A stretch of DNA of 64,000 nt. Origin: Bacteroidetes bacterium HGW-Bacteroidetes-4 (lineage in GTDB: Bacteria; Bacteroidota; Bacteroidia; Bacteroidales; SZUA-534). The DNA is taken from the NCBI GenBank assembly GCA_002840905.1, contig PHDD01000007.1:62001-126000 (forward strand). The letters are read 5' to 3'. Positions within the stretch are counted from its first letter, which is position 1; each line of letters opens with the position of its first letter. The translations under genes were made by a program, and so were the position numbers. The notes under the pieces are model-generated. The model saw only the letters and a program-made list of their open reading frames with translations, did no database searches and had not been told where the DNA came from. Below are positions 43,926-52,147 of this stretch, piece after piece.

Positions 43926-45179
43926 ATGGTTAAAGTAATTCATCCTTCTGCAATTCATGGAGAGGTAAAGGCTCCTGCTTCAAAAAGCTATATGCAACGG
44001 GCAATAGCCCTTTCAATATTAGCCGATGATGAAACCCTTATTGAAAATCCGTCGCGATGCGATGATGCCTTAGCCGGATTGAATATTGCAGCTAGTTTTG
44101 GATGTCGTATTTACGACAACGGGAGCTTTATTTCCATCATTCCCAATCCGGAGGCTTTACCGCAAAAATTATTTTGTGGAGAATCGGGTTTGGCTATCAG
44201 GTTGTTTGCTCCTGTTGCTGCACTGTTCTCACATCCGGTGGAATTAATTGCTGAAGGTTCACTTTTAAAACGTCCGGCCGGTTTTATGACGCATACACTT
44301 CAACAATTTGGCGTTAAAGTTGAATCGAATCAGGGTTTTCCACCAATCCAAATTCAAGGCCCAATTTCTGCGGGTAAAGCTGTTTTAGACGGTAGTCTGA
44401 GTTCTCAATTCCTTTCTGGTTTGTTGATTGCGCTACCCAAAGCCAAAGGAAACAGTGTGTTAAAAGTTGAAAATTTAATGAGCATCCCTTATGTTTCAAT
44501 GACATTGCAAGCTATTGAAGCTTTTGGAGGCAGAGTAGAAAATAAAGATTATCAGGAGTTTATTATTTCCGGAAATCAATCGTACAAAGGAGGTACTTAT
44601 AAAATTGAAGGCGATTGGAGTGGAGCGGCCGGATTATTGGTTGCTGGAGCCATAGCCGGTAAAATTACAGTAAAAGAACTTCAATCGGCTTCGTTACAGG
44701 CCGATGTTGCGGTATTAAAAGCTTTGCAGCAGGCAGGAGCCCATATTGATATGGCAAATGAACAAATTACTGTTTCAAAACCTGCTGAATTACATGCTTT
44801 TGAATTTGACGCTTTGCATTGCCCCGATCTTTTTCCTGTTTTAACCGCATTGGCTTCAAACTGCAAAGGAATCAGCAAAATATACGGAGTTCATCGCTTA
44901 GTTCATAAAGAAAGTAATCGAGGCGAAGTATTAAAGCAAGAGTTTAATAAACTTGGAATAAATATTGATATACAAGATGATATAATGTTAATCACCGGTG
45001 GAACTGTTAAATCAGGAAAAGTTAATGCTCACAACGATCATCGCATGGCTATGGCTTTATCTCTGGCTGCTTTAAATGCTAAGGGACCCATTACCATTGA
45101 TGACGCATTGTGTGTAAACAAGACGTATCCCGATTTTTATAACGATTTGGATACCCTGGGTGTCAAGGTAATGTCATAA
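43926..45179 (+). CDS. aroA: EPSP synthase (3-phosphoshikimate 1-carboxyvinyltransferase)
   Basis: Joins shikimate-3-phosphate and phosphoenolpyruvate. 417 residues, two inside-out alpha/beta domains. Binding motifs are KAPASKSYMQRAIALS (~15, Lys/Ser/Arg), CGESGLAIRLFAP (~86), GSLSSQFLSGLLIALP (~156), HKESNRGEVL (~328) and NDHRMAMALSLA (~370). The usual GNAGTA-type loop appears here as GESGLA, a variant of the inhibitor-binding loop; glyphosate sensitivity cannot be inferred from this alone. It is the seventh gene of the operon. Confidence 0.93.
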   Translation: MVKVIHPSAIHGEVKAPASKSYMQRAIALSILADDETLIENPSRCDDALAGLNIAASFGCRIYDNGSFISIIPNPEALPQKLFCGESGLAIRLFAPVAALFSHPVELIAEGSLLKRPAGFMTHTLQQFGVKVESNQGFPPIQIQGPISAGKAVLDGSLSSQFLSGLLIALPKAKGNSVLKVENLMSIPYVSMTLQAIEAFGGRVENKDYQEFIISGNQSYKGGTYKIEGDWSGAAGLLVAGAIAGKITVKELQSASLQADVAVLKALQQAGAHIDMANEQITVSKPAELHAFEFDALHCPDLFPVLTALASNCKGISKIYGVHRLVHKESNRGEVLKQEFNKLGINIDIQDDIMLITGGTVKSGKVNAHNDHRMAMALSLAALNAKGPITIDDALCVNKTYPDFYNDLDTLGVKVMS

Positions 45180-45227
45180 TTTAAGATTAGACCAAATTGA
45201 AAAAATCTATCGCAAAAACTTAAAAAA

Positions 45228-46220
45228 ATGAACTCATTCGGAAGAATATTTAAAATACAATTGTTTGGTGAATCGCATGGAATGGGAGCCGGAATAATTA
45301 TTGACGGCTGTCCGGCGGGTGTTCCCTTAAGTGAATCCGATTTTGAAGTTGATTTGGCAAGACGAAGGCCCGGGGCAATTGGAACTACGCCGCGTAAAGA
45401 AGCCGATTTACCTGAATTAATGAGTGGTGTATTTAATGGCAAAACCACCGGCGCTCCTTTAACTATTTTTTTTCGAAATATGAATACCCGCTCGGGTGAT
45501 TATGAAAACCTGGTAGCTTCGCCCAGACCAGGTCATGCTGATTTTACCGGTAAAGTAAAATTTGGCGGCAATAACGACTATCGCGGCGGAGGCCATTTTA
45601 GTGCCCGATTAACGGTTGGCCTTGTGGCAGCGGGCGTATTAGCCAAAAAATTACTTAGGGCACAAACTATTAATGCAACTTTAGTTGAAGCCGGAGGCTC
45701 AAAAAATATTGATGAAGCCATTAAAAATGCCTTAGCTAATCAGGATTCTATTGGAGGAATTGTGGAATGTCGTGTACAAGGCTTACCGGCCGGACTGGGA
45801 GAACCTTTTTGGGATTCAGTAGAGTCTTTAATCAGCCATGCGGTATTTGCAATACCTGCAACCAAGGGAATTGAATTTGGCAGCGGTTTTCGGGCTGCCC
45901 TAATGCCAGGTTCAGAACACAACGACGCCATAATTGATGCAGATGGAACAACCAAAACCAATCATGCCGGGGGAATAAACGGAGGTATTACTAACGGAAA
46001 TGAATTAATATTCAGGGTAGCCATTAAACCCACTTCGAGTATCGGCAAATCGCAACAAACCATGAATTTTGAAACAAACCAGGTTGAAGAATTAAAAATC
46101 CAGGGGCGTCATGATGCCTGTGTGGCCTTACGTGTACCACCCATTCTTGAAGCTATGACAGCACTGGTTTTAGCCGATTTGATGCTGCTGGAACAAAAAA
46201 TACCAAGAATATATAAATAA
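45228..46220 (+). CDS. aroC: Chorismate synthase
   Basis: Produces chorismate with reduced FMN. 330 residues, at the short end of the family (about 350-360). Signature regions are LFGESHGMGAGIIIDGCPAG at the N-terminus, ARRRPGAIGTTPRKE (~44), RPGHADFTGKVKFG (~102) and DYRGGGHFSARLTVG (~118). The C-terminal GRHDACVALRVPPILEAM carries the conserved His-Asp. It is the last gene of the aromatic operon and converges on pyk with 24 bases between stops. Together with aroB, aroD and aroA it leaves only aroE and aroK missing from the chorismate route in this window. Confidence 0.95.
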   Translation: MNSFGRIFKIQLFGESHGMGAGIIIDGCPAGVPLSESDFEVDLARRRPGAIGTTPRKEADLPELMSGVFNGKTTGAPLTIFFRNMNTRSGDYENLVASPRPGHADFTGKVKFGGNNDYRGGGHFSARLTVGLVAAGVLAKKLLRAQTINATLVEAGGSKNIDEAIKNALANQDSIGGIVECRVQGLPAGLGEPFWDSVESLISHAVFAIPATKGIEFGSGFRAALMPGSEHNDAIIDADGTTKTNHAGGINGGITNGNELIFRVAIKPTSSIGKSQQTMNFETNQVEELKIQGRHDACVALRVPPILEAMTALVLADLMLLEQKIPRIYK

Positions 46221-46244
46221 CTTTTACTTAATAATAAACGGGCA

Positions 46245-47666
46245 TTAAAAATAAGAAAGCTTGACCATGTTGGTTTGTCCACGCTTATTTAAGGGTATAC
46301 TTCCCACATGAACGATCAATTCGTTTTCATCAATTAAATTATTTTCTTTTAAATACTTAAGTGTAAATTCAACGGCATCGTTTGTAAATAAAAACTCGTT
46401 GCTTAAGTAAGGTCGGGTTCCCCAAAGTAAAGACATTTGTCGTAGTAAACCTATTTCAGGAGTAAAAGCAAAAATATTGGCATCAGGCCGATGGCTGGCT
46501 ATACGGAAAGCTGTATAACCCGAATAAGTAAGAACTATTATCGATTTGGCTCGGGTTTGTTGCGCCATAGTGCAGGCACTACTGCAAATAGAATCGGGAA
46601 TAAAAGAATGGTTCATTACCGAAGGTGAATGCTCTCGATAATATTTATAGCCTTTTTGTTCAGTATAAGTTATAATCTGACGCATGCTCTGAATTACTTC
46701 AACCGGATATTGTCCCACACTGGTTTCCCCACTTAGCATTAAAGCACTGGCTCCGTCAATTACAGCATTTGCTACATCGTTTGCTTCAGCACGTGTGGGA
46801 CTAAAGTTTTGTATCATGCTTTCCATCATTTGAGTAGCAATGATTACCGGTTTGGCAAATTTAATGCACTTTTCGACCAGCATTTTTTGCATCAGTGGAA
46901 CTTCGTGAAAAGGCATTTCAACACCCAAATCGCCGCGGGCTACCATAACACCATCGGTAACGTCAATAATATTATCAATTTCTGTAAGTGCTTCGGGTTT
47001 TTCAATTTTTGCAATAACTTTGGTGTGTTTTTTCTTTTTTCGGATTATATCCTTAAGATCAGCAATATCGGTAACCGAACGCACAAACGACAGCGCAATC
47101 CAATCTACTCCCTGATCCAATGCAAAATTGGCATCTTCAATATCTTTTTTTGTAAGGCTGGGCAAGGAGATGTGAGTATTGGGAAGGTTGACACCTTTTT
47201 TCGAAGATAAAATACCTCCATGAATTACCCGGGCTCTAACCAGATTCACTTTATTGGTAAAAACAGCTTCCAATTTTAGCTTTCCATCGTCAATTAAAAT
47301 TACATCGCCTGGTTTTACATCCATAGGAAATAGTTTGTAACTCATGTACACTTTTTTTGCTGTTCCCAGGCATTCATCGTTAACAAAATCAATTTCTTCA
47401 CCTTCAACAAGTTGCACTCCATTGTTTTCAATATCACCAACCCGTAGTTTGGGCCCCTGCAAATCGACGAGCAGGGCAACATTGGTATTTTTTTCCTGAT
47501 TCAAATCGAGTATATTTTCAATTACCTGCTTGTGATCAGCATGAGTTCCATGCGAAAAATTCAAACGAAAAACATTTACGCCGGCATCGATTAACTGATT
47601 TAACATGTGGCGAGAAGAAGAGGCTGGCCCAACCGTAGCAACAATCTTGGTTCTGTTGAAATGCAT
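46245..47666 (-). CDS. pyk: Pyruvate kinase
   Basis: Last glycolytic step, phosphoenolpyruvate plus ADP to pyruvate plus ATP. 473 residues, standard length. The N-terminus has RTKIVATVGPASSS and VFRLNFSHGTHADHK with the active-site Arg/Asn/Ser. KVIAKIEKPEALTEID (~217) holds the catalytic Lys, followed by VARGDLGVEMP (~246) with metal ligands and ATQMMESMIQNFSPTRAE (~283). The C-terminal effector domain is complete. It is monocistronic and divergent from the hydantoinase gene. Confidence 0.97.
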   Translation of the reverse strand: MHFNRTKIVATVGPASSSRHMLNQLIDAGVNVFRLNFSHGTHADHKQVIENILDLNQEKNTNVALLVDLQGPKLRVGDIENNGVQLVEGEEIDFVNDECLGTAKKVYMSYKLFPMDVKPGDVILIDDGKLKLEAVFTNKVNLVRARVIHGGILSSKKGVNLPNTHISLPSLTKKDIEDANFALDQGVDWIALSFVRSVTDIADLKDIIRKKKKHTKVIAKIEKPEALTEIDNIIDVTDGVMVARGDLGVEMPFHEVPLMQKMLVEKCIKFAKPVIIATQMMESMIQNFSPTRAEANDVANAVIDGASALMLSGETSVGQYPVEVIQSMRQIITYTEQKGYKYYREHSPSVMNHSFIPDSICSSACTMAQQTRAKSIIVLTYSGYTAFRIASHRPDANIFAFTPEIGLLRQMSLLWGTRPYLSNEFLFTNDAVEFTLKYLKENNLIDENELIVHVGSIPLNKRGQTNMVKLSYF

Positions 47667-47783
47667 CTTTTAATAATTTGGTTACTTATCTGATATTTCG
47701 GTTTGAAAGTTAAACAATTTCGGGCTAATTTGGCTACCTTTCGACTCCCTGATTATAAAAAGAGTTAATAAATTCCTGAACAT

Positions 47784-49163
47784 ATGAAGTATTTGCTTAT
47801 TAAAAATGGTTTGCTTATCGATGCCCACAAAAGAGAACTTGCCGACTTACTAATTGGCGATGGAAAAATACTTCAGCGAAAACCTGATTTGCAATTTTAT
47901 CCTCAGGGAACAAAGGTTATTGATGCTAAAAACGATTATGTAATTCCCGGAGGAATCGATCCTCATGTACATTTTCATTTAGCAACCCAGGCCGGCTATT
48001 CTGCCGATGATTTTTATACCGGCTCTAAAGCAGCATTGGCTGGAGGAACAACAACCATTATCGATTTTATTACCCCTAAAGTCAATCAAACTTTTCAGGA
48101 AGCTTTTTTGGAACGAATGGCAGAAGCGAGCATTTGTATGTGTGATTATGCATTTCATATTAGTCCAATATACTGGGATAAAACTATGGCCAAACAAATG
48201 GAATTTGCTGTTAATGAAGCTGGAATAAATTCATTTAAAGTTTATATGGCCTATAAGCAAACCATCGGTATTGAATCAGAAACCTTACGAAAAATAATGG
48301 AACAAGCGGCAAAACTTAAAGCGCTGGTTACCATTCATGCCGAAGACGGTGATGCCATTGATGTTTTACAAAAACGTTTTTTAGCAAATGGACAAAAAGA
48401 ACCTTATTATCATGTTTTATCGCGACCGGCAAGCGTTGAATCCCAAGCGGTAAAAACAGCCATTAATATTGCCGCTGAAACCGGGGCAAGCATTTATTTT
48501 GTGCATATTAGCGCGGCAGAATCAGTAAGGTATATTGCTGAAGCACAAAAAAAAGGTTTGGCTGTTTATGCCGAAACCTGTCCGCAATACCTGGTGTTTA
48601 CACACGAAAATCTTAAAGGACCTTTTGAACAAGCAGCCCCATTTGTTTTTAGTCCGGCTCTTAAAGACGAATCGGATAAAAAAAATCTATGGAATGCCTT
48701 GAGTTCGGGAATTATAACAAGTATTGGAACCGATCATTGTCCGTTCAATCTTAATGGACAAAAAAACCTGGGAAAAGACGATTTTACCAAAATACCCAAT
48801 GGGACAGGAGGCGTAGAATACCGCCTGAACAGTTTATTTACGTATGGCGTTTTAAAAGGAATTCTGTCATTGGAACAGTGGGTTGCCTTAACTTCAGTAC
48901 AGGTAGCAAAAATATTTGGCTTGAAGCATAAAGGTGAGTTGAAATCAGGATTTGATGCCGATGTTGTGATTTGGAATCCCAACGAAAAATTTACAGCTAC
49001 ACTCCAAAACCAATGGCAACAATGCGATTCCAGTATATATGAAGGGTTGGAATTCACTGGTAAAGCTCGAATGGTAATAAAAAACGGAAATATTGTTTTC
49101 GAAAACAATGAATTTCAAGAAATTAAAGGTTCTTACATAAAGCGACAAAACATGTTGCTTTAA
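47784..49163 (+). CDS. Dihydropyrimidinase/hydantoinase
   Basis: A cyclic-amide hydrolase of the amidohydrolase superfamily, 459 residues. The metal motif HVHFH is in GGIDPHVHFHLATQ (~59), the carboxylated Lys in NSFKVYMAYK (~150), further His ligands in TIHAEDGDA (~180) and VHISAAES (~235), and the Asp in GTDHCPFN (~314). It is more like D-hydantoinase/dihydropyrimidinase than allantoinase or dihydroorotase, but specificity cannot be fixed from sequence. In selenium-dependent purine clusters a hydantoinase (HyuA) accompanies ssnA, ygfK and XDH. Here it lies 16 kb from ssnA but could work in the same route. It converges on thpR 17 bases away. Confidence 0.88.
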   Translation: MKYLLIKNGLLIDAHKRELADLLIGDGKILQRKPDLQFYPQGTKVIDAKNDYVIPGGIDPHVHFHLATQAGYSADDFYTGSKAALAGGTTTIIDFITPKVNQTFQEAFLERMAEASICMCDYAFHISPIYWDKTMAKQMEFAVNEAGINSFKVYMAYKQTIGIESETLRKIMEQAAKLKALVTIHAEDGDAIDVLQKRFLANGQKEPYYHVLSRPASVESQAVKTAINIAAETGASIYFVHISAAESVRYIAEAQKKGLAVYAETCPQYLVFTHENLKGPFEQAAPFVFSPALKDESDKKNLWNALSSGIITSIGTDHCPFNLNGQKNLGKDDFTKIPNGTGGVEYRLNSLFTYGVLKGILSLEQWVALTSVQVAKIFGLKHKGELKSGFDADVVIWNPNEKFTATLQNQWQQCDSSIYEGLEFTGKARMVIKNGNIVFENNEFQEIKGSYIKRQNMLL

Positions 49164-49180
49164 AATGAAATAAAATATTT

Positions 49181-49705
49181 TCAATTGCTTAGCTTGTATT
49201 TTTTCAGGAGAAAATATTCAACTCCTGAGGGTTTTAGTTTGGATTCGTAAAGCACAACCTGTTTAATTTGTACGCTTATTTCTGTTGGTAAAGGTTGAGA
49301 TAAAACTATATCAGTATAGCCTTTAAAGCGAGCAAGTGTAGTATGAATTATTATTTCGTGATTAGGCTTCTGAGAAAAATATAAAGCAACTTTTTTGTAC
49401 ATTTCATTAAATTCCTGATTCGGTTTAAACTGAGCCCAAATCATATAAGGCCGTTTTTTTGGCATCAATACCAATTTATCTAATTCCAATTCAAAAACTT
49501 GTTGGTTATTTAAAACAAGATTCAATTCTTCTTTAAGTTTATCAAGCATCAATTCGTTGAAATCCCCAATAAAAAATAAGGTAACATGAAGATTTTCAAT
49601 TGAAACCCAGCGAACCGGACCATTTATAAGGAATAAACTTCTATCAGCAATTAATTTCTCTTTAAAATATTGAGGAAGTTCTAATGCCAGAAAAAGACGC
49701 TTCAT
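49181..49705 (-). CDS. thpR: RNA 2',3'-cyclic phosphodiesterase (2H family)
   Basis: A 174-residue 2H phosphoesterase, family length 175-190. The two catalytic H-x-T motifs are HVTLFF (~44) and HTTLARF (~125), symmetric in the fold. The N-terminus RLFLALELP is typical of the ThpR/LigT family, which opens 2',3'-cyclic phosphates and can ligate tRNA halves in vitro. The ATG lies in a divergent region with the TPR gene at 49904. No RNA-repair partner gene is adjacent. Confidence 0.9.
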   Translation of the reverse strand: MKRLFLALELPQYFKEKLIADRSLFLINGPVRWVSIENLHVTLFFIGDFNELMLDKLKEELNLVLNNQQVFELELDKLVLMPKKRPYMIWAQFKPNQEFNEMYKKVALYFSQKPNHEIIIHTTLARFKGYTDIVLSQPLPTEISVQIKQVVLYESKLKPSGVEYFLLKKYKLSN

Positions 49706-49843
49706 ATTTTCGAAAAATTGTATATAATTATCAACCCGAACAAAATATAAAAGAATGCTACCTAACTTTTAACTCTTAAAAATTGTTATTTAGTCAAAAG
49801 TTGGCTGTTTTATTATTAAATTCTAATCAATAATGGGTAGTTT

Positions 49844-49851
49844 TATATTTG
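49844..49851 (+). promoter_or_regulatory. Promoter before the TPR gene, -7 box
   Basis: TATATTTG fits TAnnTTTG and lies 52 bases before the ATG at 49904. No TTTG is found at -33. Confidence 0.5.
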
Positions 49852-49903
49852 TGATGTGTAAATTTATGACAAATAATCTGGTGTTTTACAAACTTATTCA
49901 ACA

Positions 49904-50701
49904 ATGAGAAACATAGCATTCATTCTTATCATGTTTTTTTCACTTAGTAGTATGGCTCAATTTCAGGTAGTTGGAGGAACTTACGAGAAACTGGCAAAAC
50001 TTTACAGTCAGGGTAAATACGAAAGTTGCTTGTTTAAAGCCGACGATTATACTTTTAAGGCCGAAAGTTCAAAAGACGCGGAACCTTTTTTATATATGTC
50101 CTTATGTTTTTATCAGCTATCAATTTCTGAAGACAGCGATATTCGCGAAGATTATAAAGATGGATTTAAGCAAGCGGTTAATTATGCCGGACGTTTTATT
50201 AAAAAAGACAAAGAAGGAGTAATGTACACCGACAATATTGATTTTATAAACCGTTTAAAAGAAATTCAAAAAAAAGAAATTAAAGAAGAATTCGATAAAG
50301 CAGATTATCGAAAAACAGTTGCAGCAGCAAAACTTTTTACAAAATTAAACAGGGAAGAGGACTTAAGCTTTACTTATTTTATTGGAATGAATGAAGTTAT
50401 GTCGAACAATGTATCCCAGGGAGAGCGAACTATTGACGAGGCCATAAAAAAATTGAACGAAAAACTTGCCGCTAATGATTTTAAAGCCGATCCTTTGGTT
50501 AAAAGTCTGGTGATTGATGCCATTTTGAAATATTCAGAATTTCTTGTGAACCAGGACCAAATTGAAAGTGCTCACAATCAATTGGAATTTGCTTTACGCT
50601 TGTTTCCAAACGATGGATATATAAAACTACAATTCAATGTAGTTAAACAAGCTTATGATAAACATTTAAAGGAAAAAGAAGCCGCAGAGCAAAACCAATA
50701 A
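49904..50701 (+). CDS. Secreted TPR-like protein of unknown function
   Basis: 265 residues. A Sec signal peptide (MRNIAFILIMFFSLSSMAQ) is followed by an all-helical region with tetratricopeptide-like repeats, for example YEKLAKLYSQGKYESCLFKA (~28) and SAHNQLEFALRLFPNDGYIK (~228). The C-terminus is charged and ends in a Glu/Gln/Asn-rich tail. No enzymatic motif is present. It is probably periplasmic, as a scaffold or assembly protein. It has its own -7 box and converges on the Crp/Fnr gene with two bases between stops. Confidence 0.75.
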   Translation: MRNIAFILIMFFSLSSMAQFQVVGGTYEKLAKLYSQGKYESCLFKADDYTFKAESSKDAEPFLYMSLCFYQLSISEDSDIREDYKDGFKQAVNYAGRFIKKDKEGVMYTDNIDFINRLKEIQKKEIKEEFDKADYRKTVAAAKLFTKLNREEDLSFTYFIGMNEVMSNNVSQGERTIDEAIKKLNEKLAANDFKADPLVKSLVIDAILKYSEFLVNQDQIESAHNQLEFALRLFPNDGYIKLQFNVVKQAYDKHLKEKEAAEQNQ

Positions 50702-50703
50702 TT

Positions 50704-51375
50704 TTAACCCACTTCACTCAGTCGCTCAAGTAATTGATAACTGATAACTTCAAGATTTTTACCTTCAATATTCACAATTTTGTCGTTGTGAAATTCTTTG
50801 AGGATACGAATGGCACTTTCGGTCGACATACCACAGAATTCGGCCAAATCTCTTCGGGTAAGCAACATATTAAACTTATCGGATTTATAAATAACCCGCG
50901 ATAAATGAAGGATAGCATCGGCAATACGCCCGTGCAATTGCTTTTGGGTTAAACTGATAATGCGCTCAAAATATTGAGTCGTATTGGCATTTAAGTGGGC
51001 AATAATTTTTTGAGCAAAATCCGAATTGTTACTAATAAGGAATTGCATCATTTCTGCATTAATACTAAAAACCTTTGAATTATCGATGCTGGCTGCGCTA
51101 TAATCAAAAATTCCTTTGCTGTATAGCGACGACAGTCCAATAAATTCTCCCGGTTTAACAATTTTAAGTATCAGATTTTTGTCATTATGCTCTTTGTATA
51201 TTTTTACCAGCCCTTCGGTAAGGTAAATAATGTGCGAGGCAAATCCTCCTTGTTTACTTAGAATTTCACCCTTATTGTAATTCAGACTAACCTGATTTTC
51301 AGCTATTTTATCCAATTGCTCCTGGTTTAAATTATCGAACCATGGAGCAAATGCCTTTTGTACATTGGTGTTCAT
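50704..51375 (-). CDS. Crp/Fnr-family transcriptional regulator
   Basis: 223 residues: a cyclic-nucleotide-binding-like beta barrel (~15-130, with GEFIGLSSLYSKG in place of the cAMP-binding signature) and a C-terminal winged helix (~150-215, TRRDLAEFCGMSTESAIRIL). The cysteines of an Fnr-type iron-sulfur cluster are absent from the N-terminus, and the Arg/Ser pair needed for cAMP is not obvious. The effector is therefore unknown; redox- or stress-responsive members are common in Bacteroidota. It is divergent from the single-domain response regulator. Confidence 0.9.
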   Translation of the reverse strand: MNTNVQKAFAPWFDNLNQEQLDKIAENQVSLNYNKGEILSKQGGFASHIIYLTEGLVKIYKEHNDKNLILKIVKPGEFIGLSSLYSKGIFDYSAASIDNSKVFSINAEMMQFLISNNSDFAQKIIAHLNANTTQYFERIISLTQKQLHGRIADAILHLSRVIYKSDKFNMLLTRRDLAEFCGMSTESAIRILKEFHNDKIVNIEGKNLEVISYQLLERLSEVG

Positions 51376-51546
51376 AAAAAGTAATTTTTTCTAAATATAC
51401 ACAAATTTGACCCATCTCATAAAAATAACTGCTTTCATAAAATCAAAACACGCTGTTTTTTTTCATTTGTTTTGTTATTTTTATTGTTGTATTTTGGTGA
51501 GACGATATAACTAAATAACAACAAAAACAAAAAAAATTATAATCTC

Positions 51547-51930
51547 ATGAAAAGCAATACTCCAAATGTTTTACTTGTAGATGATTCTTCCACTAATAAC
51601 TTATTGCTCGAAAGTGCACTTAAGCGCTTAAATTTTAAAATATTTACTGCATTATCAGGCGAGGAAGCTTTAACCGTACTAAAAAAAAAGGAAATTGATT
51701 TGGTTCTTTTAGATATTATGATGCCTGGCATGTCGGGTTATGATGTTTTGGAAACCATGGCAAAGAATGAAAAATTAAAAAAGATTCCGGTTATTTTGGT
51801 TACAGCCCGCAATCAGCACGAAGAAGAAGCACGGGCAAAAGAACTAGGCGTTACCGATTTTTTTGAAAAGCCCCTCAAGCTAAACTTATTGATCGATCGT
51901 ATTAATGAATTAATTCATTTCAATGAATAA
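51547..51930 (+). CDS. Single-domain response regulator (CheY-like)
   Basis: A 127-residue stand-alone receiver domain. The acidic pocket is Asp12/Asp13, the phosphoacceptor is Asp56 in LVLLDIMMPG, and the conserved Thr and Lys are in VILVTARN (~81) and FFEKPLK (~106). There is no output domain, so it passes phosphate or acts by protein binding. No kinase is adjacent; the orphan hybrid-free kinase at 16770-19046 or a kinase outside the window may be its partner. It is transcribed alone, divergent from the Crp/Fnr gene. Confidence 0.92.
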   Translation: MKSNTPNVLLVDDSSTNNLLLESALKRLNFKIFTALSGEEALTVLKKKEIDLVLLDIMMPGMSGYDVLETMAKNEKLKKIPVILVTARNQHEEEARAKELGVTDFFEKPLKLNLLIDRINELIHFNE

Positions 51931-52129
51931 TATTCCGTATTAAACTTTACTCTTCTCATTTCATTTTTTAATCTGTTATTTTAGTTGGTTTTTTTTCAGT
52001 TGCTTAACTGTACTGCTAAGTCAAATTCTAATTTTATCAGCTTTTTTGTTTTTTGGCACAATGCATTATTAAATCTAAGGTTTATCGGCTCAATATTCCT
52101 GATAATCCATCTTTCTTATTACTTTTGGC

Positions 52130-52137
52130 CGCTAAAG
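52130..52137 (+). promoter_or_regulatory. Promoter of the ABC-F gene, -7 box very close to the ATG
   Basis: TACTTTTG fits TAnnTTTG but ends only 10 bases before the ATG at 52148. If used, the mRNA would have a leader of just a few bases. No TTTG is present at -33. Confidence 0.4.
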
Positions 52138-52147
52138 TAGTACTTCA